Shown: positions 7,315 through 16,779, numbered from the stretch's first letter. The stretch: DNA of 40,923 nt from Oscillospiraceae bacterium (GCA_015065385.1 SVQK01000107.1:1-40923); one strand, 5' to 3'. The notes: generated from the letters alone by a model not told the origin. Translations and numbers: made by a program.

Positions 7315-10300
7315 TTACCGCTCGATTTCTTCCATGACGAACGCTTCGAGGATATCGCCGACCTGAATGTCGTTGCACTTCTCGAGACCAATGCCGCATT
7401 CGTAGCCCTGAGCCACCTCGCGCACGTCGTCCTTGAACCGTCTGAGGGAGGAGATCTTGTCTTCCATGATGACGATACCGTCGCGCACGATCCGGATCTG
7501 GGCCTGACGGGTAACCTTGCCGTCCTGCACATAGGAACCGGCGATGATGCCCACGTTCGGCACGCGGATGGTCTGGCGGACCTCGATATGGCCGAGCAGG
7601 ACCTCGCGGAACTGCGGCGCCAGCATGCCCTTCATGGCGGCGGTGATCTCTTCGATGCACTCGTAGATGATGCGGTACGTCCGCACGTCCACGTTCTGAC
7701 GCTCTGCGGAGTCGATCGCGCTCTTGTCGGGCCGCACGTTGAAGCCGACGATGATGGCGTTGGAGGCCGCGGCGAACATGACGTCGCTCTCGGAAATGCC
7801 GCCGACCGCCGCATGGATGACGCGGACCTTGACCTCGTCGTTGGACAGCTTTTCGAGGGACTGCTTCACAGCCTCCGCGGAACCGCCCACGTCCGCCTTC
7901 ACGATGATATTCAGCTCCTTCACGCCGGCGGCGATCTGGCTGAACAGGTCGTTCAGAGAGACCTTGGAGGACGCCTTGAACTGCTCCTCCTTGGCCTTTT
8001 CGCGCCGCTGATCCGCCAGCTCGCGGGCCATTCTCTCGTCCTCGACGGCGTTGAATTCGTCGCCCGCCGTGGGAACCTCGGAGAGGCCGATGATCTCGAC
8101 CGGAACGGAGGGACCGGCTTCCTTGAGGGTGCGGCCCTTGTCGTTGGTCATGGCGCGGATGCGTCCGACGGAGGTGCCGGCGATCACGATATCGCCGGAG
8201 TGGAGCGTGCCGTCCTGAACCAGAACCGTTGCGACCGGTCCGCGGCCCTTGTCCAGCTTCGCCTCGATGATGACGCCCTTCGCCCGCTTCTTCGGGTTGG
8301 CGCGGTATTCCTTCACGTCCGCGATGAGGAGGATATCCTCGAGCAGGTCGTTCAGGCCCATGCCGGTCTTCGCGGAAACGGGCACGCACATGACGTCGCC
8401 GCCCCATTCCTCGGGAACCAGCTCGTATTTCGTCAGCTCGGTCTTGACTCTCTCCGCGTCCGCCTCGGGCTTATCCATCTTGTTGATGGCGACGATGATG
8501 TCCACGCCGGCGGCCTTCGCGTGATTGATGGCCTCGACGGTCTGCGGCATGATGCCGTCGTCCCCCGCCACCACGAGGATGGCGATATCGGTGCACTGCG
8601 CGCCGCGGGCTCTCATAGCGGTGAAGGCCTCATGACCGGGGGTATCGAGGAAGGTGATGTCCCGGTCGTTCACCCGCACGCGGTACGCGCCGATGTGCTG
8701 GGTGATGCCGCCCGCCTCGCCGCCGGTGACGTTGGTATGGCGGATCGCGTCCAGAATGGAGGTCTTGCCGTGGTCAACGTGACCCATGACCACTACGACG
8801 GGCGCGCGGATCTCCATATCGTCCTCGCTCGCCGCGTCCTCGGAGCCGAAGAGCCGCTCTTCGATGGTGACCTTGACTTCCTTCGTCACCACCGCGCCCA
8901 TCTCGTCGGCCAGCAGGTACGCCGTGTCATAGTCGAGCACCTGATTGACGGTCGCCATGACGCCCATGAGCATCAGCCGCTTGATGCAGTCGGCGGCGGT
9001 GATCTTCAGGCGGGAGGCCAGCTCGGAGACGCTGATCTCGTCGGGCAGGGTGACCTTCAGCGGCTGCTTCTTCGCCTTTTCCAGATTGGCCTTCGCCATT
9101 CTGTCCATCGCGGCGCGTTCCTTGTCGCTCTTGCGGCCCGTTCCGCGGTTGTCGCCCCGCTGGTTCTGCTTCTTCACCTTCTGCTTGGAGGTGCTGTGAT
9201 TCTCGTCGATCTCCGGGGTGAAGTTGTCAAGCCGCTCGTCGTACTTGGAGAGATCCACGGGGGAGGAACCGGTCCGGGTGTCCACCACGCGGGTGTTGCC
9301 GGTGCGCTTCCGCTCCACGCCGGTCTCGATCTTCGGCTTCGGCTGGGGCTGGATCGGTCCGCGCTCCATGCCTTCCTTGTCCCGTCCGAAGGATCCGCCG
9401 CGGCTCTGGCCGTTTCTCTGGCCCTGACTCTGGCCGGACGGTCTCGCGCCGCCCTGGGAGGATCCGTAGGACGAGCCGGTCCGGCTGCTGAAGGACGATC
9501 CTGTCCCCGTATTGGTTCCGAACGAACCGCCTCTTGCCTGTCCGTTCGGGTTGTTCCGGTCGCCGTAAGCGGAACGGGTGCCGTCCGTTCTGCCCTGACT
9601 CTGATTCTGGCCGTACCGGTTCGCGGCCGTACCATTGCCGCTGCCGGTCTGGGATCCGATCCCGTCCCGTCTCTGGCCGTACTGCCCCTGACCCTGCTGT
9701 CCCTGCTGAGCCGGACGGTTGTTCGCGTAGGTCCCGCCCTGCTGAGGTCTCTGGGACTGGCCCTGCGTCTGACCGCGCGCGGGTCTTTCGGACGCGGGAG
9801 CCGTGGGAGCGGGTTTTGCGGCGTTGGCGGCTGCCGCTTTTGCTGCCGCAGCCTCCTGTTCGGCCCTGCGCTTGGCCTCCGCCTCGGCTTCCGCCTTGAT
9901 CCGCGCTTCTTCCGCGGCTTTTTCGGTGGCGATCCGGGCCTCTTCTTCGGCTTTGCGTCTGGCTTCGGCCTCCGCTTCTTCCGCGGCCTTCCGGCGGGCC
10001 TCTTCCTCGGCCTTTCTGCGCGCCGCTTCTTCTTCGGCTCTGCGCTTGGCCTCCGCGGCGGCCTTTGCCTCTTCCTCCGCCTTCCGACGGGCTTCCTCGG
10101 CGGCGCGGACGGCTTCTTCCTCGGCGCGCTTCTTCGCCTCCGCCGCTTCTCTCTCGGCCGCTTCCTTCGCTTCTCTTGCCGCGCGGACGTCGGGAGACTC
10201 GGGCACGGTGATGGAGGTGCGTCCGGCAAGATAGCCGTCGATATCCCGGATTCTGGCCGATCCGGAGAGCTGCTCGAACAGAAGGTTCACTTCGTCCGCC

Positions 10301-10431
10301 TCAAGAGTCGCCGAATTGCTCTTCACGGACACGCCGATCGCCTCGAGCCGGCCCGTCAGATCCTTCGGCTTGAGCCCGAGATCCTTTGCCAGCTGAGTGA
10401 TCCTGAACATGGAATTCGACTGTTTCGCCAT
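7315..10431 (-). CDS. infB: Translation initiation factor IF-2
   Basis: A 1038-residue GTPase that delivers initiator tRNA to the 30S subunit and promotes 50S joining. An IF2_N segment is at ~8-50 ([20 protein letters not shown]). Then comes a long Ala/Glu/Arg/Lys region (~85-205), probably a single charged helix, and a Gly/Gln/Ser/Asn-rich low-complexity stretch (~215-350). A second IF2_N-like segment is near 475-525. The G domain has GHVDHGKT at 550-557, then DTPGHEAF and NKMD. Domains II, III and IV follow and end FVMEEIER. The protein is much longer than B. subtilis IF2 (716 residues) because of the linker. Its ATG overlaps the ylxQ stop by one base, which points to translational coupling. 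AAAGGATG lies upstream. Confidence 0.98.
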   Translation of the reverse strand: MAKQSNSMFRITQLAKDLGLKPKDLTGRLEAIGVSVKSNSATLEADEVNLLFEQLSGSARIRDIDGYLAGRTSITVPESPDVRAAREAKEAAEREAAEAKKRAEEEAVRAAEEARRKAEEEAKAAAEAKRRAEEEAARRKAEEEARRKAAEEAEAEARRKAEEEARIATEKAAEEARIKAEAEAEAKRRAEQEAAAAKAAAANAAKPAPTAPASERPARGQTQGQSQRPQQGGTYANNRPAQQGQQGQGQYGQRRDGIGSQTGSGNGTAANRYGQNQSQGRTDGTRSAYGDRNNPNGQARGGSFGTNTGTGSSFSSRTGSSYGSSQGGARPSGQSQGQRNGQSRGGSFGRDKEGMERGPIQPQPKPKIETGVERKRTGNTRVVDTRTGSSPVDLSKYDERLDNFTPEIDENHSTSKQKVKKQNQRGDNRGTGRKSDKERAAMDRMAKANLEKAKKQPLKVTLPDEISVSELASRLKITAADCIKRLMLMGVMATVNQVLDYDTAYLLADEMGAVVTKEVKVTIEERLFGSEDAASEDDMEIRAPVVVVMGHVDHGKTSILDAIRHTNVTGGEAGGITQHIGAYRVRVNDRDITFLDTPGHEAFTAMRARGAQCTDIAILVVAGDDGIMPQTVEAINHAKAAGVDIIVAINKMDKPEADAERVKTELTKYELVPEEWGGDVMCVPVSAKTGMGLNDLLEDILLIADVKEYRANPKKRAKGVIIEAKLDKGRGPVATVLVQDGTLHSGDIVIAGTSVGRIRAMTNDKGRTLKEAGPSVPVEIIGLSEVPTAGDEFNAVEDERMARELADQRREKAKEEQFKASSKVSLNDLFSQIAAGVKELNIIVKADVGGSAEAVKQSLEKLSNDEVKVRVIHAAVGGISESDVMFAAASNAIIVGFNVRPDKSAIDSAERQNVDVRTYRIIYECIEEITAAMKGMLAPQFREVLLGHIEVRQTIRVPNVGIIAGSYVQDGKVTRQAQIRIVRDGIVIMEDKISSLRRFKDDVREVAQGYECGIGLEKCNDIQVGDILEAFVMEEIER

Positions 10432-10781
10432 TAAACATCATCCTTTCTGTCATCGCAGCATTCCGTTGCGGGGCGCGGATCCGATCCCGAAAGCGCACGG
10501 CACACGCTCTCGTACGGTCCTTTTCCTGTAAACGCGGCAGCCACGCAGCCTGAACGCCTGCCGAGCATCTCCGCCAGTTTCTCCGAGGTCCAGGCTCCCT
10601 CAAAGCAGGGCGCCTTATAGTAGTTGCATTTGTCCTTGAGCTGCTTGCGTGTCCTGTCCGACGCGTCGGAGGCGACGAGCACGAATTTTGCCCGTCCCGC
10701 CCGCACGTCGTTTAACACCGCGTCGAATCCGACCGTGACGCCGCCGGCAGCTCTGCACAGACCGATCAGTCTTTCCGTCAT
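10431..10781 (-). CDS. ylxQ: L7Ae/L30e-fold ribosome-associated protein YlxQ
   Basis: A 116-residue protein of the L7Ae/L30e/Gadd45 fold, the usual gene between ylxR and infB in Bacillota. Family features are [24 protein letters not shown] near the start and [19 protein letters not shown]7Ae-fold proteins bind kink-turn RNA; YlxQ has been linked to ribosomes or RNase P, but its exact role is unclear. The C-terminal ~25 residues ([18 protein letters not shown]) are polar and variable. The stop overlaps the infB start by one base. GAAAAGGAAAG precedes the start. Confidence 0.93.
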   Translation of the reverse strand: MTERLIGLCRAAGGVTVGFDAVLNDVRAGRAKFVLVASDASDRTRKQLKDKCNYYKAPCFEGAWTSEKLAEMLGRRSGCVAAAFTGKGPYESVCRALSGSDPRPATECCDDRKDDV

Positions 10782-10852
10782 TCTTTCCTTTTCTTCCCGA
10801 AAGGCCCGATACCCGGCTTCCCCCCGAGGATCCTATTCCGCGCGGCGCGCAT

Positions 10853-11167
10853 TTATTCCGCCGCTTCTTCCTCGCACAGCCGGATCTCCTTTTCGAGCTC
10901 GGCGTAGATCTCTTCGGAGATCTCGCAGTCGAGCGCGCGTTTCAGGATCCCGGTCTTTTTCGCTTTTTTCAGGCACGCGCTCTTTTTGCAGAGGTACGCG
11001 CCGCGTCCGGATTTCTTTCCCGTGAAGTCGATGGAAATCTCGCCTTCCGGAGAGCGGACCACCCGGATGAGGTCACGCTTCTCGAAGGTCCCCGCGCATC
11101 CGACGCACCGTCTCTCGGGCACCTTTTTCTGGGGGGGCGTCTTCCCTTTTTTCGCCGTCAGCGCCAT
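10853..11167 (-). CDS. ylxR: YlxR/RnpM RNA-binding protein (DUF448)
   Basis: A 104-residue basic protein of the YlxR family, conserved after nusA in Bacillota. Two family motifs are clear: RRCVGCAGTFEKRDLIRVVR near residues 19-38 and GRGAYLCKKSACLKKAKK. The two CxxC-like Cys pairs could bind metal. YlxR binds RNA and has been reported to modulate RNase P (RnpM). The start at 11167 is chosen because GGAGG lies about 12 bases upstream and homologues begin here; an upstream in-frame extension would run into nusA. The gap to nusA is 34 bases, to ylxQ 71 bases. Confidence 0.95.
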   Translation of the reverse strand: MALTAKKGKTPPQKKVPERRCVGCAGTFEKRDLIRVVRSPEGEISIDFTGKKSGRGAYLCKKSACLKKAKKTGILKRALDCEISEEIYAELEKEIRLCEEEAAE

Positions 11168-11201
11168 ACTCCGTCGGGACCTCCTCTCCGAACGTTCCGT
11201 T

Positions 11202-12290
11202 TCAGTTCGTCTTGATGCCCTTGATATCGATCTTGCAGCCGGTGAGCTTGGCCGCGAGACGGACGTTCTGGCCTTCCTTGCCGATGGCGAGGGACAGCTG
11301 GTCGCCCGCCACATGGACCACGGCCGAACGCTCCCCGTCGTACTCCACGTCGATCACGGAGGCGGGGGACAGGGCGGCGGCGATGAACTCCTCGGGGTTC
11401 TCGGAATACTGGATCACGTCGATCTTCTCGCCCTTGAGCTCCTCCACGAAGGCAGTCGTTCTCATGCCGCGGTTGCCGATGCACGCGCCGACCGCGTCCA
11501 CCTCGGGATCCCGGGACACCACGGCGATCTTCGTGCGGGAACCGGCTTCGCGGGCGATGGCCTTCACGAGCACGGTCCCGTCAGCGATCTCGGGGATGTC
11601 GGTCTCGAACATCCGCTTGATCATGCCGGGCGCGGTCCGGGACAGGGTGACGGCGGGCGCGCGGTCGTCGTCGGAGTGGTTGACCTCGGTGATGAACACG
11701 CGGACGCGGTCCCCCACGCACAGGGTCTCGCCGGGGATCTGATCGGCCTTCGGGAGCAGCACGTCCTCGGAGGTGCCGGTATCGACCCACACGTCCCCGG
11801 TCACGTCGTCCCGCTTCTGCACGAGCGCGGTGATGACCTCTTCCTTCTTCCGGTCGTATTCGCGGGTGATGTTGTTCTTTTCAGCCTCGCGGATGGCCTG
11901 CACCACGACCTGCTTCGCCGTCTGGGCGGGGATGCGTCCGAAGGATCTGGTCTTCAGTTCCTCCTCGACGACGGATCCGAGCTCGTACCGGCGGCTGATG
12001 GCCTGCGCGTCCTCGTAGGAGATCTCGGTCTTCGGGTCGGTCACTTCCTCCACCACGGTAAGGCATTTGTAGACCCGCAGATCCTTCTTCTCCCGGCTGA
12101 TCTCCACCCGGACGTTCACGTTGCCCAGCTCCTTGCGGCAGGACGCGACGAGGGCGGCCTCCAGCTTTTCCAGCATATACTGGACGGGGATCCCCCGCTC
12201 CTTCTCCAGCGCCTCCAGCGCTTCGAACAGTTCGGTTCTGTTCAGCTCAGCCCCGGATGCGTTTGCGTTCGTCTTAGCGTTCTTTTTCAT
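11202..12290 (-). CDS. nusA: Transcription elongation/termination factor NusA
   Basis: A 362-residue NusA, close to the usual Bacillota length (~370). It binds RNA polymerase and controls pausing, intrinsic termination and attenuation. An N-terminal polymerase-binding domain (~1-130) is followed by an S1 domain (~135-205, GDVWVDTGTSEDVLLPK), KH1 with GACIGNRGMR and KH2 with LAIGKEGQNVRLAAKLTG. It lacks the acidic repeats of E. coli NusA, as expected for this phylum. The ATG at 12290 is preferred. A TTG eight codons earlier would overlap rimP and lacks a good ribosome binding site. The gap to rimP is 13 bases and carries GGTGAGG. Confidence 0.97.
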   Translation of the reverse strand: MKKNAKTNANASGAELNRTELFEALEALEKERGIPVQYMLEKLEAALVASCRKELGNVNVRVEISREKKDLRVYKCLTVVEEVTDPKTEISYEDAQAISRRYELGSVVEEELKTRSFGRIPAQTAKQVVVQAIREAEKNNITREYDRKKEEVITALVQKRDDVTGDVWVDTGTSEDVLLPKADQIPGETLCVGDRVRVFITEVNHSDDDRAPAVTLSRTAPGMIKRMFETDIPEIADGTVLVKAIAREAGSRTKIAVVSRDPEVDAVGACIGNRGMRTTAFVEELKGEKIDVIQYSENPEEFIAAALSPASVIDVEYDGERSAVVHVAGDQLSLAIGKEGQNVRLAAKLTGCKIDIKGIKTN

Positions 12291-12303
12291 TGTTTCATTG
12301 TCC

Positions 12304-12780
12304 TCACCAGTCAAACACCGTCTCGCACTTGGCGACGGATTTCTTCGGGAAACGCTTTTCTTCGCCGCCGACCGTCACGACGATCTCGTCGGTCGCGGGA
12401 TCCAGTCCCTCGAGGGTGGCGCGGAGGGATTTCGACCCGTTCACCGCCGCGTAGAATTTCAGCATGACGTCGCTCCCCGCCATTCTCTCGAAATGGAAGG
12501 GCTCGGTCAGCGTCCGCTCCACGCCCGGGGAGGAAACAGCCAGCATATAGGCCTCCTCGATGGGATCCGCCTCGTCGAGGACGGGATCCAGCGCCCGGTG
12601 CAGCTTCTCGCAGTCGTCGATGGTGATGCCGCCCTCGCGGTCCGTGTCGATGGTGACGCGCAGGATCATGTCGGCTCCCTCGCGCACATACTCCACGTCC
12701 CAGAGGATGTAGCCGAACTCCCCGCACAGGGGCTCCGCCAGCTCCCAAACGGTCCGGGCGACGCCTTTTTTCTCTTTCAT
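12304..12780 (-). CDS. rimP: Ribosome maturation factor RimP
   Basis: A 158-residue RimP, needed for late 30S subunit assembly. The alpha/beta N-domain (GYILWDVEYVREGADMILRVTID) and the family signature YMLAVSSPGVERTLTEPFHF are clear, followed by the SH3-like C-domain ending KCETVFDW. It is the first gene of the rimP-nusA-ylxR-ylxQ-infB operon. The ATG at 12780 was chosen over in-frame codons upstream because those lie in the promoter and leader. The leader between promoter and start carries an eight-base-pair hairpin (12806-12833). Confidence 0.96.
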   Translation of the reverse strand: MKEKKGVARTVWELAEPLCGEFGYILWDVEYVREGADMILRVTIDTDREGGITIDDCEKLHRALDPVLDEADPIEEAYMLAVSSPGVERTLTEPFHFERMAGSDVMLKFYAAVNGSKSLRATLEGLDPATDEIVVTVGGEEKRFPKKSVAKCETVFDW

Positions 12781-12805
12781 AGCCACTCCGCCGTTCTCAT
12801 AACAA

Positions 12806-12833
12806 GAGAGTGGACAACCGTTCGCCCACTCTC
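12806..12833 (-). promoter_or_regulatory. Leader hairpin upstream of rimP
   Basis: The arms GAGAGTGG and CCACTCTC pair perfectly over eight bases around a 12-base loop, between the promoter and the rimP start. A short T-rich stretch (TTGTT) follows on the minus strand but there is no full T tract, so it could be a weak attenuator, an mRNA-stabilising stem or a protein site. NusA autoregulation through the leader is a possibility, not shown. Confidence 0.55.
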
Positions 12834-12858
12834 CATCTTCGTATATCTTACGTTCCCT

Positions 12859-12887
12859 ATTATACCACAAAAAGGGCACCCGCGCAA
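12859..12887 (-). promoter_or_regulatory. Promoter of rimP-infB operon
   Basis: An extended -10 (TGGTATAAT) lies on the minus strand with TATAAT at 12859-12864. A weak -35 (TTGCGC) is at 12882-12887, 17 bases away. The pattern matches the other promoters in the window. Confidence 0.8.
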
Positions 12888-12972
12888 GAGCCGGGGCAAG
12901 TCGTTTTGCACAATCTTTTTTCCTGCCCGCGCCGAGGCCCTGTCCGATTGCACAAATCCCTGTCCGATTTTC

Positions 12973-13635
12973 TCAAATCCCCGCGATTCCCATCATCCGT
13001 GCGAATTCCGTGAGGCTTTCCGCGGTGTAATCCATGGCGGTGACGGCGGCGGGGGAGGTCCCGTCGGGAAGGGCGGGCGGATAGTTGACGAGGGCTCCGG
13101 CGATCCCGGCGTTCTTCCCGCTCATGCCGTCGATTTCCCGGTCCCCGACCATGATGCACGCGGCGGGATCGAGGGAATTCCGCTCCATCAGCGCGAGAAC
13201 GGCGTCGGGGGCCGGCTTGGAGGGAAATCCCTCCTCGGAGGTGACGAAATCGGTGAAAAACTCCGTCAGCCCGTAGGTGTCGAAATACCACAGGGCGGTT
13301 TTGTTCCGGTGGGTGTAGAGGTAGTTTTTCCCGCCGTTTTTCACGATGGCGGAGAGCACGTCCCGCGCGTCCGGAAAGGGCTCGGCCTTCGGGAGGACTT
13401 CATCGTCCCCGAGCAGGTGGGAGCGGTCCACGAAGGCGCGGTAGACGTCGTCCGGCATCCCGGTGTACCTCTTCATGTCGCCGAAGGACACGAGCAGGTA
13501 CCGCAAAACCGTCTCCCGCTCGAGTCCCTCCGCCAGCCCCGCCCCGACGAGCGCGTCCCAGCAGCACTGCATGACGTGCGGGTACGAGTCGAACAGCGTC
13601 CCGTCAAAGTCCCAGATAAAGTGTCGGTAGTTCAT
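12973..13635 (-). CDS. HAD-superfamily hydrolase (phosphoglycolate phosphatase-like)
   Basis: A 220-residue haloacid-dehalogenase-type phosphatase. Motif I is WDFDGTLFDS with the nucleophile D9 and D11. A helical cap (~17-90) follows. Motif II is probably the Thr in YLYTHR, motif III the Lys in PSKPAPD, and motif IV GDREIDGMSGKNAG. The small helical cap and overall layout resemble Gph/PGP-type or beta-phosphoglucomutase-type members; the substrate is unknown. It begins seven bases after the GDPD stop and has no clear ribosome binding site of its own, so translation is probably coupled. GDPD plus a small-molecule phosphatase suggests processing of glycerophosphodiester products, which is inference. 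Confidence 0.88.
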   Translation of the reverse strand: MNYRHFIWDFDGTLFDSYPHVMQCCWDALVGAGLAEGLERETVLRYLLVSFGDMKRYTGMPDDVYRAFVDRSHLLGDDEVLPKAEPFPDARDVLSAIVKNGGKNYLYTHRNKTALWYFDTYGLTEFFTDFVTSEEGFPSKPAPDAVLALMERNSLDPAACIMVGDREIDGMSGKNAGIAGALVNYPPALPDGTSPAAVTAMDYTAESLTEFARMMGIAGI

Positions 13636-13642
13636 ATTGTTT

Positions 13643-14320
13643 TCAGTACAGATCCGATTCGATCCAGTCAACGCCGATCTTCTTGAAGTGCTCCACCCGG
13701 TCCGCTTCGTTGACCGTCCAGACGCCGACGTCGAGTCCATGCTCGTGGAAGGCCCGGAGCATTTCGTCCGTCAGAACGACCTGATCCGCGTCGATGGAGA
13801 TCCCATGATCGAAGCAGCGCTCCCAGCCGCTCTCTCCGGTGCCGTAGGTGAACATGAGCGGCAGCTGGGGGAACATCGCCCGGCATTTCAGAAGGTTGTC
13901 GAAGTCGAAGGACTGGAGGATGCACCGTTTCAGGTCGTAGACCTCGGCGGCCAGCGCGAAGACCTCCCGGATCCAGTCGTCGGTATAGGCCCCTTTCAGC
14001 TCGACGAAGCAGACCATACCGTGCTCCCGCATGATCTCAAGGTACTCCCGGAAGGTGCAGAGGTACACCTCGTCGTCCGTCTTCCGGTTGAGAAGCGGTT
14101 TCGCGGTCAGATCGGCGAAGGTATGCTCCGCGACGGTCAGCGCTTCCCCGTCGGCAAAGCGGACCTCCGCGTCGTGGCTGGTCACATAGACGCCGTCCTT
14201 TGTACGCCGGATATCGGTTTCCGCACCCGCCGACCCGTGCTCCGCCGCCATGCGGAAGGCCAGCGCGGTATTGCCGGGGTACTTTCCGCTGAACCCCCGG
14301 TGCGCGATCATCTTGGTCAT
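13643..14320 (-). CDS. Glycerophosphodiester phosphodiesterase
   Basis: A 225-residue cytoplasmic GDPD-family enzyme that cleaves glycerophosphodiesters to glycerol-3-phosphate and an alcohol. The family signature is IAHRGFSGKYPGNTALAF, with catalytic His in HRG. The usual PENT tetrapeptide is PGNT here. The metal-binding ExD is in AETDIRRTKDG and the second catalytic His in VTSHD. Later family blocks are VELKGAY, ILQSFD, VGVWTVNE and WIESD. No signal peptide is seen. AAGGAG upstream sets the start at 14320. It is upstream of and probably co-transcribed with the HAD phosphatase (gap seven bases). Confidence 0.92.
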   Translation of the reverse strand: MTKMIAHRGFSGKYPGNTALAFRMAAEHGSAGAETDIRRTKDGVYVTSHDAEVRFADGEALTVAEHTFADLTAKPLLNRKTDDEVYLCTFREYLEIMREHGMVCFVELKGAYTDDWIREVFALAAEVYDLKRCILQSFDFDNLLKCRAMFPQLPLMFTYGTGESGWERCFDHGISIDADQVVLTDEMLRAFHEHGLDVGVWTVNEADRVEHFKKIGVDWIESDLY

Positions 14321-14347
14321 GAGAGAGGTCTCCTTGTTTTTAAGTTT

Positions 14348-14743
14348 GTTCACACTATGAAAAACGAAACGCTCCGCGTTTCTGGAATTGGATGCCCTGC
14401 TCAGGGCGGGAGGCACGGGGGGACACCAGCTCTGGCCGCAGGTTTCCCCCCGTGCGGGGGTTTCCTTGGCCATATGGCATAACCTAACAGCTCGTGCCTA
14501 AATCGAAAATCGATAGCGCATCCCACTGTCCTCGCGCGGACTATGATGCGTCAGCCGACACCATGCGATGAATTCCGGCTTCACCGAAATTCATCGGTTT
14601 GCTCTGCCCAAAGGGGCGACGCAAACAGCGATCGAAACGCGCATGAAAAGAGTGAGCCTAAAATAATGGATGTCATTCCCTTTCACGCCTGAACAGACCT
14701 GTTCTGCGCTTGTCTCTCATGCGTTTTTGCCGGTTGTGTGAAC
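14348..14743 (+). repeat. Family A mosaic repeat, copy A1
   Basis: This element fills the 428-base gap between the GDPD start and the MATE stop. Its outermost eight bases are inverted (GTTCACAC at 14348-14355 and GTGTGAAC at 14736-14743). In order it holds the hairpins GAAACGCTCCGCGTTTC (14366-14382) and GCCCTGCTCAGGGC, a long stem GCACGGGG / CCCCCCGTGC, the palindrome GCCATATGGC, and GATGAATT paired with AATTCATC. It lacks hairpin cassettes at both internal sites, so it serves as an empty-site reference. No gene is visible. Confidence 0.85.
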
Positions 14744-14748
14744 ACATC

Positions 14749-16146
14749 CTAAATCTTCTTCATCCACCCGTAACGGTTCACTTTTACGACCGCGACGAAG
14801 CATTTCAGGATCTGGTCGGCTTTGAGGCAGGCGAAAATCACGACGGGCGGGAATTGGAATACGAACGCGGCGAGGTAGGACGTCGGGAGGATGATGCCCC
14901 ACATGAAGATCAGATCGTTGATGAAGACGAATTTCGTGTCGCCGCCGCCCCGGACGATGCCCGTCAGACACGCCATCTGGTACGCGGTCCCCACCACGGT
15001 CACGGACAGCACCGCCATGAACTGACGCGCGAGCCGCTCCGTCTCCGGGCCGATATCGTAAAAGCCGAGGATCAGGCCGCGGGAGGAGAACAGGATCAGA
15101 CCCGTCGCCGCGCCGAGGCAGAGGAACAAAATCTGCATCCAGCCCGCCCGGTGCCGGATCTCCTTTTTCAGCCCGTCCGGATCGTCCCTGCCCTCGCCCA
15201 TGGTCTTGCCGATCATGACGGAAGACGCCGTGGCTGAGCCGTAGATGAACACGGACACGACCTGAAACAGGGTGGACGCGATGGAGTTCGCCGTGATGAC
15301 CGACTCTTCGAGGTGTCCGAGGAACGCCGTCTGAATCGCCATGGCGATGCCCCACGAGGTCCCGGAGGCCATGACGGGCAGGGCGACCTTGAAGAACTTC
15401 CCGGTGATCTCCCGGTCGGTCCGGAAGAGCTCGGCGGGCTTCACCCGGAGCCGTCTGTCAAGGAACGCGAGATAGAGGACCACGATCGAAAGCTCGACGA
15501 TCCGGGAAACGAGCGTAGCGATCGCCGCGCCCCGGATCCCCATCGCCGGAAGGCCGAAATGCCCGAAGATCAGGCCGTAGTTCAGAACGAGATTCACGAC
15601 GAGGGCCGCGCAGGAATCGACGAACCCGACCATGGCGCATTCCACCGACCGGAGCATCCCGAGAAGCACCTGCGTCGCCGCGAAGAAGACGTAGGAGAAG
15701 GAGACGATCCGGATGTACCGCACCGCCTCGTCGATGACCGCCGGCTTGTCCGTAAAGATGGACAGAATGGGCCGCGGGAAGATCTGAACGGCCGCCAGCA
15801 TCACCGCGGAGATGATCAGTCCCGTCCGGAGCGCGGCGGAAGCGGCCTTCTTGATATCCGCGAGATTCTTCTCGCCCCAATAGCGGGAGCAGATCACGAC
15901 GGTCCCGTCCGCGACGCCGTTGAGGATCATCTGCAGCAGGAACTGGATCTGGTTGACGATGAAAACGGCGGAAATGGCCATCTCCGCCGCGGCCCCCAGC
16001 CGTCCGATCATGATGTTGTCGGCGAGATTCACGCCGTAGACGATGATATTCTGTCCCGCCACCGTCAGAAGCAGGACCGCCCACCGCCGCCAGAAATCCC
16101 GGCGCACAGAGGGCGAGGAAAGGGTTGTTGTCATATCGTACACCAT
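14749..16146 (-). CDS. MATE-family multidrug/cation efflux transporter
   Basis: A 465-residue inner-membrane protein of the MATE family, exporting drugs or metabolites with Na(+) or H(+) exchange. About 12 hydrophobic segments are visible in two similar halves (MatE domains at ~20-180 and ~245-405). Family features include GVNLADNIMIGRLG in helix 1-2, QMILNGVADGTVVICSRYWGE, MGIRGAAIAT, and the second-half copy with VSVFIYGSATASSVMIGKTMGEG. The length is typical. The start is uncertain between 16146 and 16134, since neither has a strong ribosome binding site. The gene stands alone between two repeat-filled gaps. The substrate is unknown. Confidence 0.93.
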   Translation of the reverse strand: MVYDMTTTLSSPSVRRDFWRRWAVLLLTVAGQNIIVYGVNLADNIMIGRLGAAAEMAISAVFIVNQIQFLLQMILNGVADGTVVICSRYWGEKNLADIKKAASAALRTGLIISAVMLAAVQIFPRPILSIFTDKPAVIDEAVRYIRIVSFSYVFFAATQVLLGMLRSVECAMVGFVDSCAALVVNLVLNYGLIFGHFGLPAMGIRGAAIATLVSRIVELSIVVLYLAFLDRRLRVKPAELFRTDREITGKFFKVALPVMASGTSWGIAMAIQTAFLGHLEESVITANSIASTLFQVVSVFIYGSATASSVMIGKTMGEGRDDPDGLKKEIRHRAGWMQILFLCLGAATGLILFSSRGLILGFYDIGPETERLARQFMAVLSVTVVGTAYQMACLTGIVRGGGDTKFVFINDLIFMWGIILPTSYLAAFVFQFPPVVIFACLKADQILKCFVAVVKVNRYGWMKKI

Positions 16147-16189
16147 ATTGGCGAAGGTTTAAGAAATCGTCGAATTAATCAGCGTTTCC

Positions 16190-16232
16190 TTAAATCGATA
16201 ATCGATTGTACATCCCATGTCCTTGTGTGGAC
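16190..16232 (+). repeat. Fragment of family A repeat (right-middle part)
   Basis: The hairpin AAATCGATAATCGATT, then GTACATCCCATGTCCTTG, matches 14501-14540 of copy A1 and the same block of A3 and A6. It lies just upstream of the MATE start. Confidence 0.65.
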
Positions 16233-16240
16233 TTTTTTTC

Positions 16241-16312
16241 GCACGACTCCCTCAGTCACTGCGGTGACAGCTCCCTCGGTGCACGAATCTGACGATTCGT
16301 GAGGGAGCCTCG
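16241..16312 (-). repeat. Family B repeat, single block
   Basis: The reverse complement matches block 2 at 19900-19970 almost base for base (GGCTCCCTCACGAATCGTC to the CTGAGGGAGTC end). It can fold by pairing of its GGCTCCCTCA and TGAGGGAG ends. Confidence 0.85.
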
Positions 16313-16369
16313 GAGGTATGACGGGAGAGAACCGTCTCTTGAAAGTGATGTGAAAGGTAGCGTGTGTCG

Positions 16370-16426
16370 GCCCTCTCCGTCACCGTCTTCAACGGTGCCA
16401 CCTCTCCCAGAGGGCGAGGCAAGGGG
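16370..16426 (+). repeat. Family C repeat, copy C1
   Basis: It reads GCCCTCTCCGTCACCGTC, then the partner AACGGTG, then CTCTCCCAGAGGGCGAGGC. Close copies are at 34661-34714, 37879-37951 and, inverted, 26555-26625. Confidence 0.85.
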
Positions 16427-16454
16427 GTAAACCGCGACCGCACGTTTTCCCTTT

Positions 16455-16774
16455 CCAATGCGCGTTTCGATCGCTGTTTGCGGCGCGTCAGCATAGCAAA
16501 CCGATGAATTTCGGCGCAGACGGAATTCATCGCATGTTTCAGCTATACAAACATAGTCCGCGCGAGGATTGGGATATCCGATCAGATTCGGATGCAGGGA
16601 CGAGCTGTCGCCTTATGCCATATAGCCAAGGGACCCGCACGGGGGGCCTTCGGCTTGAGATGGTCCCCCGTGCCGCCTGTCCCGTGTAGGGACATAAAAT
16701 CCAGAAACCCGTAGGGTTTCTTTCCTCCTCCCTCGAAGAGGGTTAATCCAATCCGCAAATACGAAGTATTTGCG
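16455..16774 (-). repeat. Family A mosaic repeat, copy A2
   Basis: Read on the minus strand, the left end starts six bases after the mreB stop with the hairpin GCAAATACTTCGTATTTGC (16755-16773). CCCTCTTCGAGGG, GAAACCCTACGGGTTTC (16704-16720), a GCACGGGG/CCCCCCGTGC stem, and the GATGAATT/AATTCATC arm follow. Both cassette sites are empty. It ends with GATCGAAACGCGCATTGG. Confidence 0.85.
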
Positions 16775-16779
16775 CCCCC

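Noticed and set aside
7588..10434. A very long open frame opposite infB
   Set aside because: It is the GC-rich shadow of infB on the other strand, with repetitive low-complexity composition and no family motif.
16243..16530. Open frames across the B, C and A repeats as small proteins
   Set aside because: They translate hairpin repeats, lack ribosome binding sites and change frame between copies.
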